Source of the DNA: Clostridiaceae bacterium
GTDB lineage: Bacteria; Bacillota; Clostridia; Peptostreptococcales; Peptostreptococcaceae
Direction: 5' to 3'
DNA length: 64,000 bases
Assembly: GCA_902362365.1 (NCBI GenBank)
Contig: CABIVQ010000001.1
Coordinates: 1-64,000 of the forward strand
Each line of letters starts with the position of its first letter. Position 1 is the stretch's first letter. The notes under the pieces are model-generated. The model was not told the DNA's origin, made no database searches, and saw only the letters and a list, made by a program, of their open reading frames with translations. Shown here piece after piece: positions 1-9,221 of this stretch. A program made the position numbers and the translations under genes.

Positions 1-81
1 CATAACATTTCTTTTCTTATAAATAAATTAATGGGTAAAAATGACTCTTTAGCTAAAATAAAAGAACTAGTATTTGGATAA
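1..81 (+). CDS. Possible C-terminal end of an unidentified gene (truncated by window edge)
   Basis: The first frame is open from base 1 to a TAA at 79-81 and would encode 26 residues ending in SLAKIKELVFG. The stop lies just inside a perfect 11-bp hairpin, as expected at a gene end. The fragment is too short to recognise a family, and a chance open frame is quite possible in such A+T-rich DNA. Confidence 0.25.
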   Translation, partial: HNISFLINKLMGKNDSLAKIKELVFG

Positions 82-98
82 AATTTACAAATACTAGT
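66..98. terminator. Perfect 11-bp hairpin, probable shared terminator
   Basis: Arms 66-76 and 88-98 are exact reverse complements around an 11-nt loop. On the minus strand, which is the direction of the cardiolipin synthase ending at 188, the stem is followed by a T-rich tract. On the plus strand the nearest T-run is 13 nt away. It more likely ends the minus-strand gene, or serves both directions. Confidence 0.5.
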
Positions 99-187
99 CA
101 CTATGGGTCTATTTTTTTGCAAAAAATATTTTACTTTATTTGGAAATTAAATTTAACTAGCACAATAGATTAATATATATAATTTTT

Positions 188-1672
188 TTATAACAGAGGA
201 GATAGTAGTCTAGAAATAGCTTCTTTTATTTTGATAGATCTAGCTCTAGAGTTGTACATTTCAATAGTCATTGATTTAGAGTTAGTAATATCTTTTTCAA
301 ATATTAGTCTTTGTTTTTTAGAAACATCTTCAGAATAGATAAAAGCATTTACTTCAAAATTAAGTTCAAAACTTCTAATATCCATATTGGCAGTTCCTAT
401 AGAACAAATAGAATCATCGATAACTATAGTTTTCGCATGTAAGAAAGCATCATCGCCATAAGTATAAATTTTAGCACCAAATTTTAATAATTCTCCTGCA
501 TAAGAACAAGATGCCCAGTATACAAATGGATGGTCTGGCTTAGATGGTATCATGATTCTTACATCAACACCAGACAAACATGCTATTTTTAATGAATCAA
601 TTAGAGTTCTATCTAAAATAAGGTACGGGCTTTGTATATATATATATTTTCTAGCTTTTTGTATCATCTTAATATAGCCATATTTAATTTCATCTAATTC
701 AGTTATATCCGGTCCACTAGAAACAATTTGAATTCCAACATTGCTAGATGAATCATTGTAGTATATGTTAGATGTTTGGTAGTCATTAAAGTACTTAGCT
801 AAGTCAAGATTTTCTTTAGTTGTGTATCTCCAATCTAAAATAAATCTTGTATTAAGATCAATAACAGACCCACCTGTAAGTCTTAAATGAGTGTCTCGCC
901 ATTCTCCAAACTTAGGATCCTTTCCTAAATATTCATCACCTACATTATTTCCTCCGACAAATGCTACATTACCGTCAATTACAACAATTTTACGGTGATT
1001 TCTATAATTTAAATTGAAATTGACTATTTTAAGTAGAGAAGGGAAGAATGCTCCAGTTTTTACACCATTCTTTTTTAATTTTATTAAAGTTTTATCTGAA
1101 AGTAGTCTACTACCAACTGAATCATATAAAAGTCTAACTTCAACTCCACTTTTAGCTTTTTCAATAAGAATATCGATTATTTGATTTCCAATATTATCAT
1201 CTTTGAAAATATAAAATTGTATATTTATATAACTTTTAGCATTTTTTAACTCAAATAAAAGGGAATCAAAGAAATCTTTAGAACGATCATAAATATTAAC
1301 ACTATTATTATTAGTGTAATGAGCACTATTTGAATTAGTAAGAGCATCTATCATATCTATATTATTTTTTAAATTTTCATCATGCATAGATGAATACTTT
1401 AATATATCTTTTGTTTTAGATATGTTTTCTTTTATAATTTCATCTTCTTGCTCTTTTATTTTAAACATATTATCTTTTGCTACACCTCGGCCAACTAACA
1501 TATATAATATAAATCCTCCGGCAGGAAGAATAGTCAGAACTGCAGTCCATGCAACTATTGTTTCTATACTTCTTTTTTCTTTAAATATAAGAATTAGAAT
1601 AACAATGAAGTTGATTATATATATAGATGTAGCGATAATTTCATAAGCCGAGTACTCTAAAAATGATAACAA
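188..1672 (-). CDS. cls: Cardiolipin synthase (phospholipase D superfamily)
   Basis: Membrane enzyme that makes cardiolipin by transesterifying phosphatidylglycerol. The 494 residues begin with two hydrophobic segments (about residues 10-30 and 38-60, the PLDc_N region). Two PLD catalytic HxKxxxxD motifs follow, HRKIVVID near residue 225 and HAKTIVIDD near residue 411, each with the GxxN-type context of bacterial Cls. The length fits the family (about 480-510). The start is a TTG at 1672, 7 nt after a strong GGAGGTG on the minus strand, and the protein then reads LSFLEYSAYE. It stands alone, convergent with whatever precedes base 81. Confidence 0.93.
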   Translation of the reverse strand: MLSFLEYSAYEIIATSIYIINFIVILILIFKEKRSIETIVAWTAVLTILPAGGFILYMLVGRGVAKDNMFKIKEQEDEIIKENISKTKDILKYSSMHDENLKNNIDMIDALTNSNSAHYTNNNSVNIYDRSKDFFDSLLFELKNAKSYINIQFYIFKDDNIGNQIIDILIEKAKSGVEVRLLYDSVGSRLLSDKTLIKLKKNGVKTGAFFPSLLKIVNFNLNYRNHRKIVVIDGNVAFVGGNNVGDEYLGKDPKFGEWRDTHLRLTGGSVIDLNTRFILDWRYTTKENLDLAKYFNDYQTSNIYYNDSSSNVGIQIVSSGPDITELDEIKYGYIKMIQKARKYIYIQSPYLILDRTLIDSLKIACLSGVDVRIMIPSKPDHPFVYWASCSYAGELLKFGAKIYTYGDDAFLHAKTIVIDDSICSIGTANMDIRSFELNFEVNAFIYSEDVSKKQRLIFEKDITNSKSMTIEMYNSRARSIKIKEAISRLLSPLL

Positions 1673-1769
1673 TGAAGCACCTCCTATATTTTGTGATTTA
1701 TTCTATTATATAAAATAAATCAATAATAAAAAAGGACAAATATAAATCATAATAGTAGTATAAACAAAA

Positions 1770-1802
1770 AGAGACTGAACTATTTTTACTAGAACAATCT
1801 CT
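1770..1802 (-). terminator. Intrinsic terminator of the minus-strand FNT gene
   Basis: On the minus strand an 8-bp stem (AGAGATTG / CAGTCTCT, one G-U pair) is followed by TTTTTGTTT. It sits 18 nt beyond the stop of the formate/nitrite transporter. Confidence 0.75.
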
Positions 1803-1819
1803 TCTTGATTTATTTATAA

Positions 1820-2689
1820 TTAAGCAGCTATATTTTCTGTAGCTTTGTTTTTATCTTCTTTTACGAATAAGAAATAATATACACCAGCAACAAATATTGC
1901 ACCACCTAATATGTTACCTATAGTAACAGGTATTAAGTTATTCATAAACATGCTAGGTATATTTAATTTTGCAGCTTCTTCTGCAGTTTTGTGAGCAGCT
2001 TCTAAGTATAAAGGATTAGATTTAGCAAATAATCCAGCGAAGAAATAAGCCATATTTGCAACGCAGTGTTCAAATCCTGTACATACGAATAAGAATACGC
2101 CGAAGAAACCAGTTAAAACTTTTCCAGTTACATCTTTAGCACCATAAGTCATCCAAACTGTAGCACATACTATCCAGTTACATAATATACCTGAAGCTAT
2201 TGCAGCAGTCCAGCTGAATCCAAGTTTACCAATAGCATTCTTAACTACAACACCACCGTATAAACCGTTACTCCAATCAAATACACCAGATAAGCTTACT
2301 AGCCAAGCTACTAATATTCCACCAAGTAAGTTACCAGTCCATACTAAAGCCCAGTTTTTGAAAGCTTGTCCCCAAGTAACTCTTTTCTTTAAAGCAGCTA
2401 AAGTTATAAGTATGTTACCTGTAAATAAATCCGCACCAGCTATTAAAACAAATATAAGTCCAGCTGGGAACATAAGTCCTGCTAATGCTTTACCTAATCC
2501 GTAAGTAGCAGGGTTTGCTAATAAGTTGTAAGCTGCACCTACTGAACCTAAAGCACCAAAAGCTATATAAGCTCCCGCAAGGAATGCAGATGCTAAAACT
2601 TTTTTAGTAGGTGTAGTTGCTTTTTTTACACCAGCTTCTATAGTATATTGAGCTATTTCAGCTGGAGCTAACATCATTTTTTGAGACAT
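1820..2689 (-). CDS. Formate/nitrite transporter family channel (FNT)
   Basis: Pentameric membrane channel for small monovalent anions such as formate, nitrite or hydrosulfide. It has 289 residues with about six hydrophobic segments. The FNT hallmarks GADLFTGN (about residue 81) and FEHCVANM (about residue 200) are present; the latter carries the pore histidine. ATG at 2689 follows an AGGAGGA site. It is divergent from a second FNT gene at 2964. The substrate cannot be read from sequence. Formate is attractive because a CO2/formate enzyme lies 18 kb away, but hydrosulfide-type FNT channels also occur in clostridia. Confidence 0.88.
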   Translation of the reverse strand: MSQKMMLAPAEIAQYTIEAGVKKATTPTKKVLASAFLAGAYIAFGALGSVGAAYNLLANPATYGLGKALAGLMFPAGLIFVLIAGADLFTGNILITLAALKKRVTWGQAFKNWALVWTGNLLGGILVAWLVSLSGVFDWSNGLYGGVVVKNAIGKLGFSWTAAIASGILCNWIVCATVWMTYGAKDVTGKVLTGFFGVFLFVCTGFEHCVANMAYFFAGLFAKSNPLYLEAAHKTAEEAAKLNIPSMFMNNLIPVTIGNILGGAIFVAGVYYFLFVKEDKNKATENIAA

Positions 2690-2767
2690 TAATAATTCCT
2701 CCTAAAATTTTTATTTTAAAAATTATAAATTTCGAAATAAAGTGTCATTATGGACACAGCATTTAAT

Positions 2768-2811
2768 ATTATACAATAAAAAAAAAACTTTGTATACATT
2801 AAACAATGTAT
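2768..2811 (-). promoter_or_regulatory. Promoter with palindromic operator candidate for the minus-strand FNT gene
   Basis: On the minus strand a TATAAT box (2768-2773) lies 17 nt from the expected -35 position. That position is overlapped by a 7+7-bp inverted repeat (ATACATT / AATGTAT, 2794-2811). The 10-mer TTGTATACAT at 2790-2799 recurs at 2869-2878, nearer the divergent gene. The arrangement looks like a shared control region; the regulator is unknown. Confidence 0.45.
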
Positions 2812-2963
2812 TATTATTGTTTTAATTTGGAAAGTCAATAAATATATAATAAAAGTAGATTAAAAATATTGTATACATGAGTATAGCTCTAATATATAGC
2901 AAAAAGGAATGATATAATAGATTTGTAGTAAAAAATACCAAAGCTAATAAAGGGGGGAATTTT

Positions 2964-3764
2964 ATGGACAAAAAATTCTTAACACCCGGGGAAATAGCTA
3001 AAGCGACTATAAATGCAGGTATCAAAAAGGCAAATCTTTCAATGAAGTCATGTATTATTCTAGGAATTCTAGCAGGTTTTTTCATAGGTTTAGGTGGTTT
3101 AGCAAATATAATAATTAGTCAATCAATAGGAGCATTTGACGCAGGTTTGGCAAAGTTTTTAGGGGCAATGGTGTTCCCTGTTGGACTTATGCTAGTTGTG
3201 ATTTGTGGGGCAGAACTTTTTACAGGTAATAATCTAATGTCATTAGCAGTTATGGATAAGAAGATAACTATAGGCAAAATGTTTAGAAATTGGGGCTTAG
3301 TATGGTGTGCTAATTTTATTGGATCATTAGCTTTAGTATTTCTTATATATTACTCAAATAGTTTAAGTGGAGATGCAGCTGCTAAGGCGATAGCTATAGG
3401 AGAGGCTAAAGTAAGTCTTCCTTTTATGGATGCTTTTTTAAGAGGTATACTTTGTAATATAGTTGTTGTATTAGCAGTATGGTTTGCTACAGCAGCCCAA
3501 GATATTATATCTAAGATATTTTCATGTTGGTTTCCAATTATGTTATTCGTATTATGTGGATTTGAGCATAGTGTTGCGAATATGTTCTTTATACCAATGG
3601 GAATGATATTAGGTGGAAATATAGAAATGCAAAATCTTATAGTAAGTATATTAGTTGTAACTGTAGGTAATATCGTAGGAGGGGCATTAATAGTTCCATT
3701 TATGTATTATCATTGCTATATTAAAGATGATAATAATAAGTCAGTAAGTAATGCAACAAAATAA
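2964..3764 (+). CDS. focA: Formate channel, FocA-like (FNT family)
   Basis: Second FNT channel, 266 residues, about six membrane segments. The pore motif FEHSVANMFFIPMG closely resembles the FocA version of the family (FEHSIANMF...), and GAELFTGN matches the other conserved loop. The start ATG follows AGGGGGGAA. A TATAAT at 2913-2918 can serve as the -10, with a poor -35. It is the divergent partner of the FNT gene at 1820-2689, and the two proteins are clearly paralogous but not recent duplicates. Formate transport is inferred from the FocA-like motif. Confidence 0.85.
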   Translation: MDKKFLTPGEIAKATINAGIKKANLSMKSCIILGILAGFFIGLGGLANIIISQSIGAFDAGLAKFLGAMVFPVGLMLVVICGAELFTGNNLMSLAVMDKKITIGKMFRNWGLVWCANFIGSLALVFLIYYSNSLSGDAAAKAIAIGEAKVSLPFMDAFLRGILCNIVVVLAVWFATAAQDIISKIFSCWFPIMLFVLCGFEHSVANMFFIPMGMILGGNIEMQNLIVSILVVTVGNIVGGALIVPFMYYHCYIKDDNNKSVSNATK

Positions 3765-3786
3765 AACTGACACTTATAGAGAATAA

Positions 3787-3828
3787 GCATATCTTAAAAT
3801 AGAAATTATTTTGGGATATGCCTTTTTT
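3787..3828 (+). terminator. Intrinsic terminator after the FocA-like gene
   Basis: A stem of about 15 bp (arm starting GCATATCTTAAAATA, with two G-U pairs) is followed by six T. Confidence 0.9.
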
Positions 3829-4093
3829 ACGTATAACGCATCTATAATATATAAAACTTAGTTGATAACTTATATATTTTAGTAATAGCAATGGATTTTA
3901 AAATGTAAAAAAAGACTATTTAGTCAACGTATGAAGTAGTTGACGACATGAGTGAAGCGGATTTTTTATTATTTTTACTTCTTTAATATATATTGTTATT
4001 TTTTTTTTAATACATTATTATATTAAATATATAAAATTAATATAGTTAAATATAGAAATGATGAATAAATAGTATAAACTAGGAGGAAATATA
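3829..4093. other. Intergenic region with a small hairpin and a GAAGC-T-tract element
   Basis: No gene is seen. GTCAAC at 3923-3928 pairs with GTTGAC at 3939-3944, and is followed by ATGAGTGAAGCGG and a T-tract (about 3949-3967). A similar string precedes the permease near 38504-38530. The rest is simple A+T-rich sequence leading to the murB ribosome-binding site. Confidence 0.4.
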
Positions 4094-5008
4094 ATGAATA
4101 AGCAATATATATACGAAAGTTTATTAAATATAATAGATAAAAATAATATAAAAATTGATGAACCTATGAAAAAACATATATCTTTTAGAGTAGGTGGACC
4201 TGCAGATATATTAGTTAAACCAAATACAGAGGAAGAATTAAGTGCATTAGTTAAATTAATTAAAAAGGAAAACATTCCTTACTTAATAATAGGTAATGGT
4301 TCAAATCTTTTAGTAAAAGATGGTGGAATTAGAGGGGTTGTTATAGAACTATCAGATAACTTTAATAACTTCGAAATACATGGGAACTTAATTAACGTAC
4401 AATCCGGAGCACTACTTTCTATAGTAGGAAAGGCTGCTTTGAGAGAAGAATTAAAAGGATTTGAGTTTGCTTCGGGAATCCCTGGAACTCTAGGTGGAGC
4501 ATTAGCTATGAATGCAGGTGCTTATGGTGGGGAGATGAAGCATATAGTTAAATCTGTTAGACTTATGGATATGGATGGAAACATACATGAGCTTACTAAT
4601 GAAGGAATGGAATTTGATTATAGAAAAAGCATCTTATCAAGAGAGAACTATATAGTTTTATCTGCTGTAATAGAGTTAGAAAAAGGTAATTATGATGAAA
4701 TAAAAGAAAAAATGGCTGATTTTACTCAAAGAAGAGTTACAAAGCAACCGTTAAGTTTACCAAGTGCAGGGAGTACATTTAAGAGACCACCAGGACATTT
4801 TGCAGGTAAATTAATTGAAGATAGTGGATTAAGAGGTCTTACTTTAAGAGGAGCACAAGTATCTGAAAAACACTGTGGATTTGTTGTTAACTTAGGAAAT
4901 GCAACAGCTAAGGATCTTTTAGATTTAATGTATGTTGTTAAGAGTACAGTAAATGCAAAATATGGCGTAATGTTAGAGGAAGAAGTCAAAATACTTGGAG
5001 AGGATTAA
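4094..5008 (+). CDS. murB: UDP-N-acetylenolpyruvoylglucosamine reductase
   Basis: Cytoplasmic FAD enzyme that reduces UDP-GlcNAc-enolpyruvate to UDP-MurNAc with NADPH, the second committed step of peptidoglycan synthesis. In its 304 residues the FAD-binding N-domain shows FRVGGPAD (about 31) and GNGSNLLV (about 72). SGIPGTLGGALAMNAGAYGGE lies near 127. The C-domain has the catalytic-serine motif SAGSTFKRP (about 226) and the late acidic motif LEEEV. It lacks the extra loop of E. coli-type MurB, as expected for Gram-positives. AGGAGGA precedes the ATG. It heads a run of closely spaced genes through yvcK. Confidence 0.97.
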   Translation: MNKQYIYESLLNIIDKNNIKIDEPMKKHISFRVGGPADILVKPNTEEELSALVKLIKKENIPYLIIGNGSNLLVKDGGIRGVVIELSDNFNNFEIHGNLINVQSGALLSIVGKAALREELKGFEFASGIPGTLGGALAMNAGAYGGEMKHIVKSVRLMDMDGNIHELTNEGMEFDYRKSILSRENYIVLSAVIELEKGNYDEIKEKMADFTQRRVTKQPLSLPSAGSTFKRPPGHFAGKLIEDSGLRGLTLRGAQVSEKHCGFVVNLGNATAKDLLDLMYVVKSTVNAKYGVMLEEEVKILGED

Positions 5009-5011
5009 TAA

Positions 5012-5725
5012 ATGCAAATATTGGCAGATTATCATACTCACACAATCTATAGTCATGGAAAAGGTACTATAGAAGAGAATGTTAAAGTGGCTATATCAAA
5101 AGGAATTAAAACTATAGGTATATCAGATCATGGATATAAGCATATGACTTATGGAGTAAAAGTAAGAGATATAGCTAAGATGAGAGAAGAAATTGACAAA
5201 CTAAATGAAAAGTATAGTGAAATAAATATTCTTCTAGGAATGGAATGCAATATATTAGATGAAAAAGGAAATATTGACCTTAATGATAAATTTAAATCAT
5301 ATCTGGACTATGTTATGGCAGGATATCATTTTGGATCCACACCCAATAATCTAAGAGGACTAATCAATCATTGTGATAACTATATAATTAGAAGTGAAAG
5401 AGCTAAGGAACAGAATACAAATGCTATTATCAATGCTATGAGAAATAATGATATATTTATTATTACTCATCCTGGAGATAAGGGAGATGTTTATATAGAG
5501 GAAATTGCAAAGGTAGCAAAACAAACAGACACTAGATTAGAAGTTAATAGTAGTCATGGATTTTTAAATGTTGAGCAATTAAAGGCTATAAAACATTTAG
5601 AGAATAAATTGATTATAGGTTCAGATGCACACATACCAAATAATGTAGGTAATTTTAAATTAGCGATAGATACTATAAGAAAATCAGGCATAGATACAAA
5701 ACTAGTCGAAAATATAAGACTGTAA
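5012..5725 (+). CDS. PHP-domain phosphatase/phosphoesterase
   Basis: Metal-dependent hydrolase of the PHP family (histidinol-phosphatase/YcdX type), 237 residues. The metal-ligand signature is complete: DYHTHT at the N-terminus, SDHG near residue 40, GMECN near 73, GYHFG near 104, THPGD near 154 and GSDAH near 207. The start ATG is 3 nt after murB, with its Shine-Dalgarno inside the murB end, so the two are translationally linked. The true substrate is unknown. The same gene sits between murB and rapZ in related clostridia. A role in phospho-sugar or histidine metabolism would be a guess. Confidence 0.85.
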   Translation: MQILADYHTHTIYSHGKGTIEENVKVAISKGIKTIGISDHGYKHMTYGVKVRDIAKMREEIDKLNEKYSEINILLGMECNILDEKGNIDLNDKFKSYLDYVMAGYHFGSTPNNLRGLINHCDNYIIRSERAKEQNTNAIINAMRNNDIFIITHPGDKGDVYIEEIAKVAKQTDTRLEVNSSHGFLNVEQLKAIKHLENKLIIGSDAHIPNNVGNFKLAIDTIRKSGIDTKLVENIRL

Positions 5726-5739
5726 GAGGGGGAGTTAGG

Positions 5740-6597
5740 ATGAAATTTGTAATTGTTACAGGTCTTTCTGGATCTGGAAAAAGTGAGGCCATGAGGGCAT
5801 TAGAAGATATGGGATTTTATTGTGTAGATAACTTACCTCCTGCACTAATAACTAAATTTGCAGAATTATGCTATCAGCCTAATTCAAGTATTGATAAGGT
5901 CGCATTAGGTATAGATATAAGAGGAAGAAAATTTTTTGAGGCTCTTCATGAAAGTTTAAACTATTTACGCAATGCAAATTATAAGTATGAAATGATGTAT
6001 TTAGATTGTTCTGACAATGTTTTACTAAGAAGATACAAGATGACTAGAAGAAACCACCCTCTAGCTAATAATACTCAAATTCCGGAAGGCATAAAAATGG
6101 AAAGAAAAATAATGGAGCCATTGAAGGAAATTTCTGACTGTATAATAGATACATCTAATATGAAGCCGAAGGATTTAAAAGAAGAAATATCAAAGATATA
6201 TTCTGATGGAGAAAATAATCAAAATCTAACTATATCTGTTGTTTCTTTTGGTTTTAAGCATGGAATTCCAGCAGATTGTGATTTAGTATTTGATGTTAGA
6301 TTTTTACCTAATCCTTATTATATAGAAGATTTGAGACCTAAAACGGGTGATGATAAAGAAGTTAGAGAATATGTAATGAACTCTAAGATTAGTGAAGAGT
6401 TTTATGAGAAACTATTAGATATGGTTAACTTCTTAGTGCCTCAATATATTGAAGAAGGAAAGCATCACTTAGTTATAGGAATAGGATGCACAGGTGGAAG
6501 ACATAGATCTGTTACTATATCTAACATGATATATGATGACTTATCAAGTAAAGGATATAGAGTAGTTAAAAAACATAGAGATTCTATGTTGAGATAA
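5740..6597 (+). CDS. rapZ: RapZ/YvcJ nucleotide-binding protein (RNase adapter family)
   Basis: P-loop protein of 285 residues. Walker A GLSGSGKS is at residues 8-15 and the C-terminal RapZ signature IGIGCTGGRHRSV is near residue 247. In E. coli RapZ controls glucosamine-6-phosphate synthase through small RNAs. The Gram-positive orthologue YvcJ binds nucleotides and its target is less clear. AGGGGGAG precedes the ATG. It is followed closely by yvcK and whiA, the classic rapZ-yvcK-whiA trio of Firmicutes. Confidence 0.95.
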   Translation: MKFVIVTGLSGSGKSEAMRALEDMGFYCVDNLPPALITKFAELCYQPNSSIDKVALGIDIRGRKFFEALHESLNYLRNANYKYEMMYLDCSDNVLLRRYKMTRRNHPLANNTQIPEGIKMERKIMEPLKEISDCIIDTSNMKPKDLKEEISKIYSDGENNQNLTISVVSFGFKHGIPADCDLVFDVRFLPNPYYIEDLRPKTGDDKEVREYVMNSKISEEFYEKLLDMVNFLVPQYIEEGKHHLVIGIGCTGGRHRSVTISNMIYDDLSSKGYRVVKKHRDSMLR

Positions 6598-6610
6598 CTT
6601 GGAGGACTTT

Positions 6611-7720
6611 ATGAAAACCATATTTATTATAATTGGTATTTTAGGCTGGATAGCCTTATTTATATCTCTTTACTTATACAAGAAATCAAATAAAAATAGG
6701 AATAAAATCTTAGATTTAAAAATTGTTGAAAAAGAAGGCCCAAAAGTAGTTGTTATTGGAGGAGGAACAGGCCAATCTATATTTTTGAGAGGGTTAAAGC
6801 ACTATACTCAAAATATTACAGCTATAGTTACCGTTGCTGATGACGGTGGCGGATCAGGTGTTTTAAGAGAAGATTTAGGGATGTTACCTCCAGGAGATAT
6901 AAGGAACTGTTTACTAGCTCTTGCAAATATAGAACCTACTATGAATGAAGTTATGCAGTATAGGTTTACCGATGGAAACCTAAAGGGTCAAAGTTTTGGA
7001 AATTTATTTATTGCAGCTATGAATGGCCTTTATGGTAATTTTGAAACTGCAGTCTATAAAATGAGTGAAGTATTTGCTATAACAGGTCGTGTTCTTCCTG
7101 TTACATTAGAAAATGTAAATTTAATAGCGAAGCTAAAAAATGGAAATATAATAAAAGGTGAGTCTAGGATACCTGAAGAAGTTAAGTCTCAAAAATCTAA
7201 TATTGAAAAAATAACTCTAGACCCTATAGATGTTACACCTTTGGAAGAGGTAATTACATCCATATATAATGCAGACATAATTGTTATAGGGCCAGGGAGC
7301 TTATACACAAGTATAATACCTAATTTATTAGTAAGAGGAGTAGTTAAAGCTATAAAAAAATCTAATGTACCCAAAGTATATATATCAAATATCATGACAC
7401 AACCAGGAGAGACAGGAAATTACAATGTATTAGATCACGTTAATGCTATAAATAAGCATACTAATAAAGAATTAATAGATTATGTAATTGTTAATAATGA
7501 AGTATTGCCTGAAGATGTTTTTGATAAATATAGAAAAGATGGAGCAGAACAAGTTTTACTAGATGAACCTCAAAACAAAATGTTAGATGATATGGGTATA
7601 AAAATTATAGAAGATAATTTAGTTGAAGTTAAAAAGAATTATATTAGGCATGATGCAAAACATATAGCTAATATAATTGTTAACTTGGCACTAAGTCATA
7701 ATTATGACAATGATAAGTAA
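6611..7720 (+). CDS. yvcK: YvcK/CofD-like protein (gluconeogenesis factor family)
   Basis: 369 residues. One N-terminal membrane segment (about 4-22) is followed by the CofD-like domain with VVIGGGTGQSIFLRGLK, VADDGGGSGVLR and PPGDIRNCL. In Bacillus YvcK binds UDP-sugars and is needed for cell-wall synthesis on gluconeogenic carbon. I place the start at ATG 6611, 5 nt after GGAGG, rather than the in-frame TTG at 6599 that would put the ribosome-binding site inside the gene. The membrane anchor is common in clostridial versions and absent from Bacillus YvcK. Confidence 0.92.
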   Translation: MKTIFIIIGILGWIALFISLYLYKKSNKNRNKILDLKIVEKEGPKVVVIGGGTGQSIFLRGLKHYTQNITAIVTVADDGGGSGVLREDLGMLPPGDIRNCLLALANIEPTMNEVMQYRFTDGNLKGQSFGNLFIAAMNGLYGNFETAVYKMSEVFAITGRVLPVTLENVNLIAKLKNGNIIKGESRIPEEVKSQKSNIEKITLDPIDVTPLEEVITSIYNADIIVIGPGSLYTSIIPNLLVRGVVKAIKKSNVPKVYISNIMTQPGETGNYNVLDHVNAINKHTNKELIDYVIVNNEVLPEDVFDKYRKDGAEQVLLDEPQNKMLDDMGIKIIEDNLVEVKKNYIRHDAKHIANIIVNLALSHNYDNDK

Positions 7721-7722
7721 AA

Positions 7723-7753
7723 AAGGATTTTAAAGATTTGTGTAGAAATCCTT
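7723..7753 (+). terminator. Weak hairpin between yvcK and the Nudix gene
   Basis: AAGGATTT (7723-7730) pairs with AAATCCTT (7746-7753), followed by ATTATTATG rather than a T-run. It may slow or partly terminate transcription between yvcK and the next gene. Confidence 0.35.
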
Positions 7754-7785
7754 ATTATTATGTTAGTTTTAAGGAGTGAACATCT

Positions 7786-8214
7786 ATGAGAGAAGAGGTT
7801 AGTGCCGGTGGAGTAGTATTGTTTGGAAATGCCGTTCTTTTACTGAGGAAGTTTAATGGAGATTGGGTTTTACCTAAAGGAAAAGTAGAAGAAGGGGAAA
7901 ATAAGCAAGAAGCAGCACTAAGAGAAGTTTTAGAGGAAACAGGCGTTAAAGCAGATATATTAAAATATTTGGGAGAAATACATTATACGTTTAAGGAAAA
8001 TTGGGATGAGAATAGAGCAGTTCACAAAACAGTTTTTTGGTATTTAATGAAAGCTAGAAGCATGGATACTATACCACAAAAAGAAGAAGGATTTATTGAT
8101 GCTAAATTCATTCATCTAGATCGGGTTGTTGACTTAGCTAGATACGATGATGAAAAAGAAATAATTAAAGTAGCTTTACAGGAAATAAAAAAAAGGCTTA
8201 AGAATAATAGCTAG
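7786..8214 (+). CDS. Nudix hydrolase
   Basis: 142-residue pyrophosphohydrolase. The Nudix box is complete, running from GKVEEGE near residue 34 to REVLEETGV, and matches GX5EX7REUXEEXGU. The substrate cannot be told from sequence; small Nudix proteins act on oxidised nucleotides, dinucleoside polyphosphates or capped RNA. It is inserted between yvcK and whiA, which are adjacent in many Firmicutes. ATG follows AAGGAGTG. Confidence 0.88.
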   Translation: MREEVSAGGVVLFGNAVLLLRKFNGDWVLPKGKVEEGENKQEAALREVLEETGVKADILKYLGEIHYTFKENWDENRAVHKTVFWYLMKARSMDTIPQKEEGFIDAKFIHLDRVVDLARYDDEKEIIKVALQEIKKRLKNNS

Positions 8215-8238
8215 TCTATAAGATTATGGGTGAAGAAT

Positions 8239-9192
8239 ATGTCATTTTCAGCTGAAACAAAAAATGAATTAGCTAGGATAATGCCTGAGGATAGAGAGTG
8301 TAGCTTAAGTGAATTATCAGCTATAATAAAATTGTCAGGAAGTATACAAATCGCGGGCTATAAGAAATTAAATATAAAAGTAATAACAGAGTTAAACTCT
8401 ATAGCAAGAAAGGTATTTAAATTATTAAAGCAAAATTTTGATATAAATACAACTATAAGTGTAAATAAGAATCAAATGCTGAAGAGAAATAATAGTTATG
8501 TTCTTGTTGTTAAAAGTGAAATGGGAGCAGAAAAATTATTAAGAGACTTAAGAATCTTACCTTCAGAAGAGGCGTTCTATCCTTTAAATGAAGTGCCAAA
8601 AGAGCTTTTAAAAAATGATGAATGTATTAGAGCATTCTTAAGAGGTGCATTTTTAGGGGGAGGATCTATTAGTGATCCAGAGAAAAATTACCATATGGAG
8701 TTTGTGACTAATAATGAAGATTTTGCAAATTCATTAAAGGACCTTATAAATTCCTTAGGTTTTAACTCAAAAATAGTATCAAGAAAAAATAATTATGTGG
8801 TATATCTTAAAGAAAGTGAGCAAATATCTGACTTATTAAGTATAATAGGAGCTCATAATGCTCTTTTAAGCTTACAAAATACTAAAATAGTAAAAGAAAT
8901 GAGAAATAATGTAAACCGAATAGTTAATTGTGAAACAGCCAATTTATCTAAAACTGTAAATGCAGCAGTAAGACAAGTAGAGAACATTAGATTTATACAG
9001 GAAACTATAGGAATCAGTAGTTTACCAGAAAATCTACAAGAAATAGCGAGAATTAGGGAGGAATATGAGGATATGACATTAAAGGAATTAGGGGAAATGT
9101 TAAATCCACCTATAGGTAAATCTGGAGTAAATCATAGACTTAGAAAGATAGAAGAAATAGCAAATAAATTAAGAGAAAATACTTATAAGTAA
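8239..9192 (+). CDS. whiA: WhiA, DNA-binding cell-division/sporulation regulator
   Basis: 317 residues with a LAGLIDADG-homing-endonuclease-like N-domain (region with [12 protein letters not shown], about residue 134) and a C-terminal helix-turn-helix ([20 protein letters not shown], about residue 275). In Bacillus WhiA influences cell division and chromosome segregation; in actinomycetes it controls sporulation. The start is ATG 8239 ([11 protein letters not shown]), matching the usual MSFS N-terminus, rather than the upstream GTG at 8230. Confidence 0.95.
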   Translation: MSFSAETKNELARIMPEDRECSLSELSAIIKLSGSIQIAGYKKLNIKVITELNSIARKVFKLLKQNFDINTTISVNKNQMLKRNNSYVLVVKSEMGAEKLLRDLRILPSEEAFYPLNEVPKELLKNDECIRAFLRGAFLGGGSISDPEKNYHMEFVTNNEDFANSLKDLINSLGFNSKIVSRKNNYVVYLKESEQISDLLSIIGAHNALLSLQNTKIVKEMRNNVNRIVNCETANLSKTVNAAVRQVENIRFIQETIGISSLPENLQEIARIREEYEDMTLKELGEMLNPPIGKSGVNHRLRKIEEIANKLRENTYK

Positions 9193-9221
9193 GGGGTTAT
9201 ATTTTATATAGCCTCTTTTTG
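9192..9221 (+). terminator. Intrinsic terminator after whiA
   Basis: An 11-bp A/T-rich stem with two G-U pairs (AGGGGTTATAT / ATATAGCCTCT) and a minimal loop is followed by TTTTTG. It overlaps the last base of the whiA stop codon. Confidence 0.8.

Noticed and set aside
1422..1646. Plus-strand 74-residue frame inside cls
   Set aside because: Antisense to the conserved N-terminal membrane segments of cardiolipin synthase.
2822..3085. Minus-strand 87-residue frame across the FNT divergent region
   Set aside because: It overlaps the start of the FocA-like gene and the shared promoter region; composition-driven hydrophobic reading.
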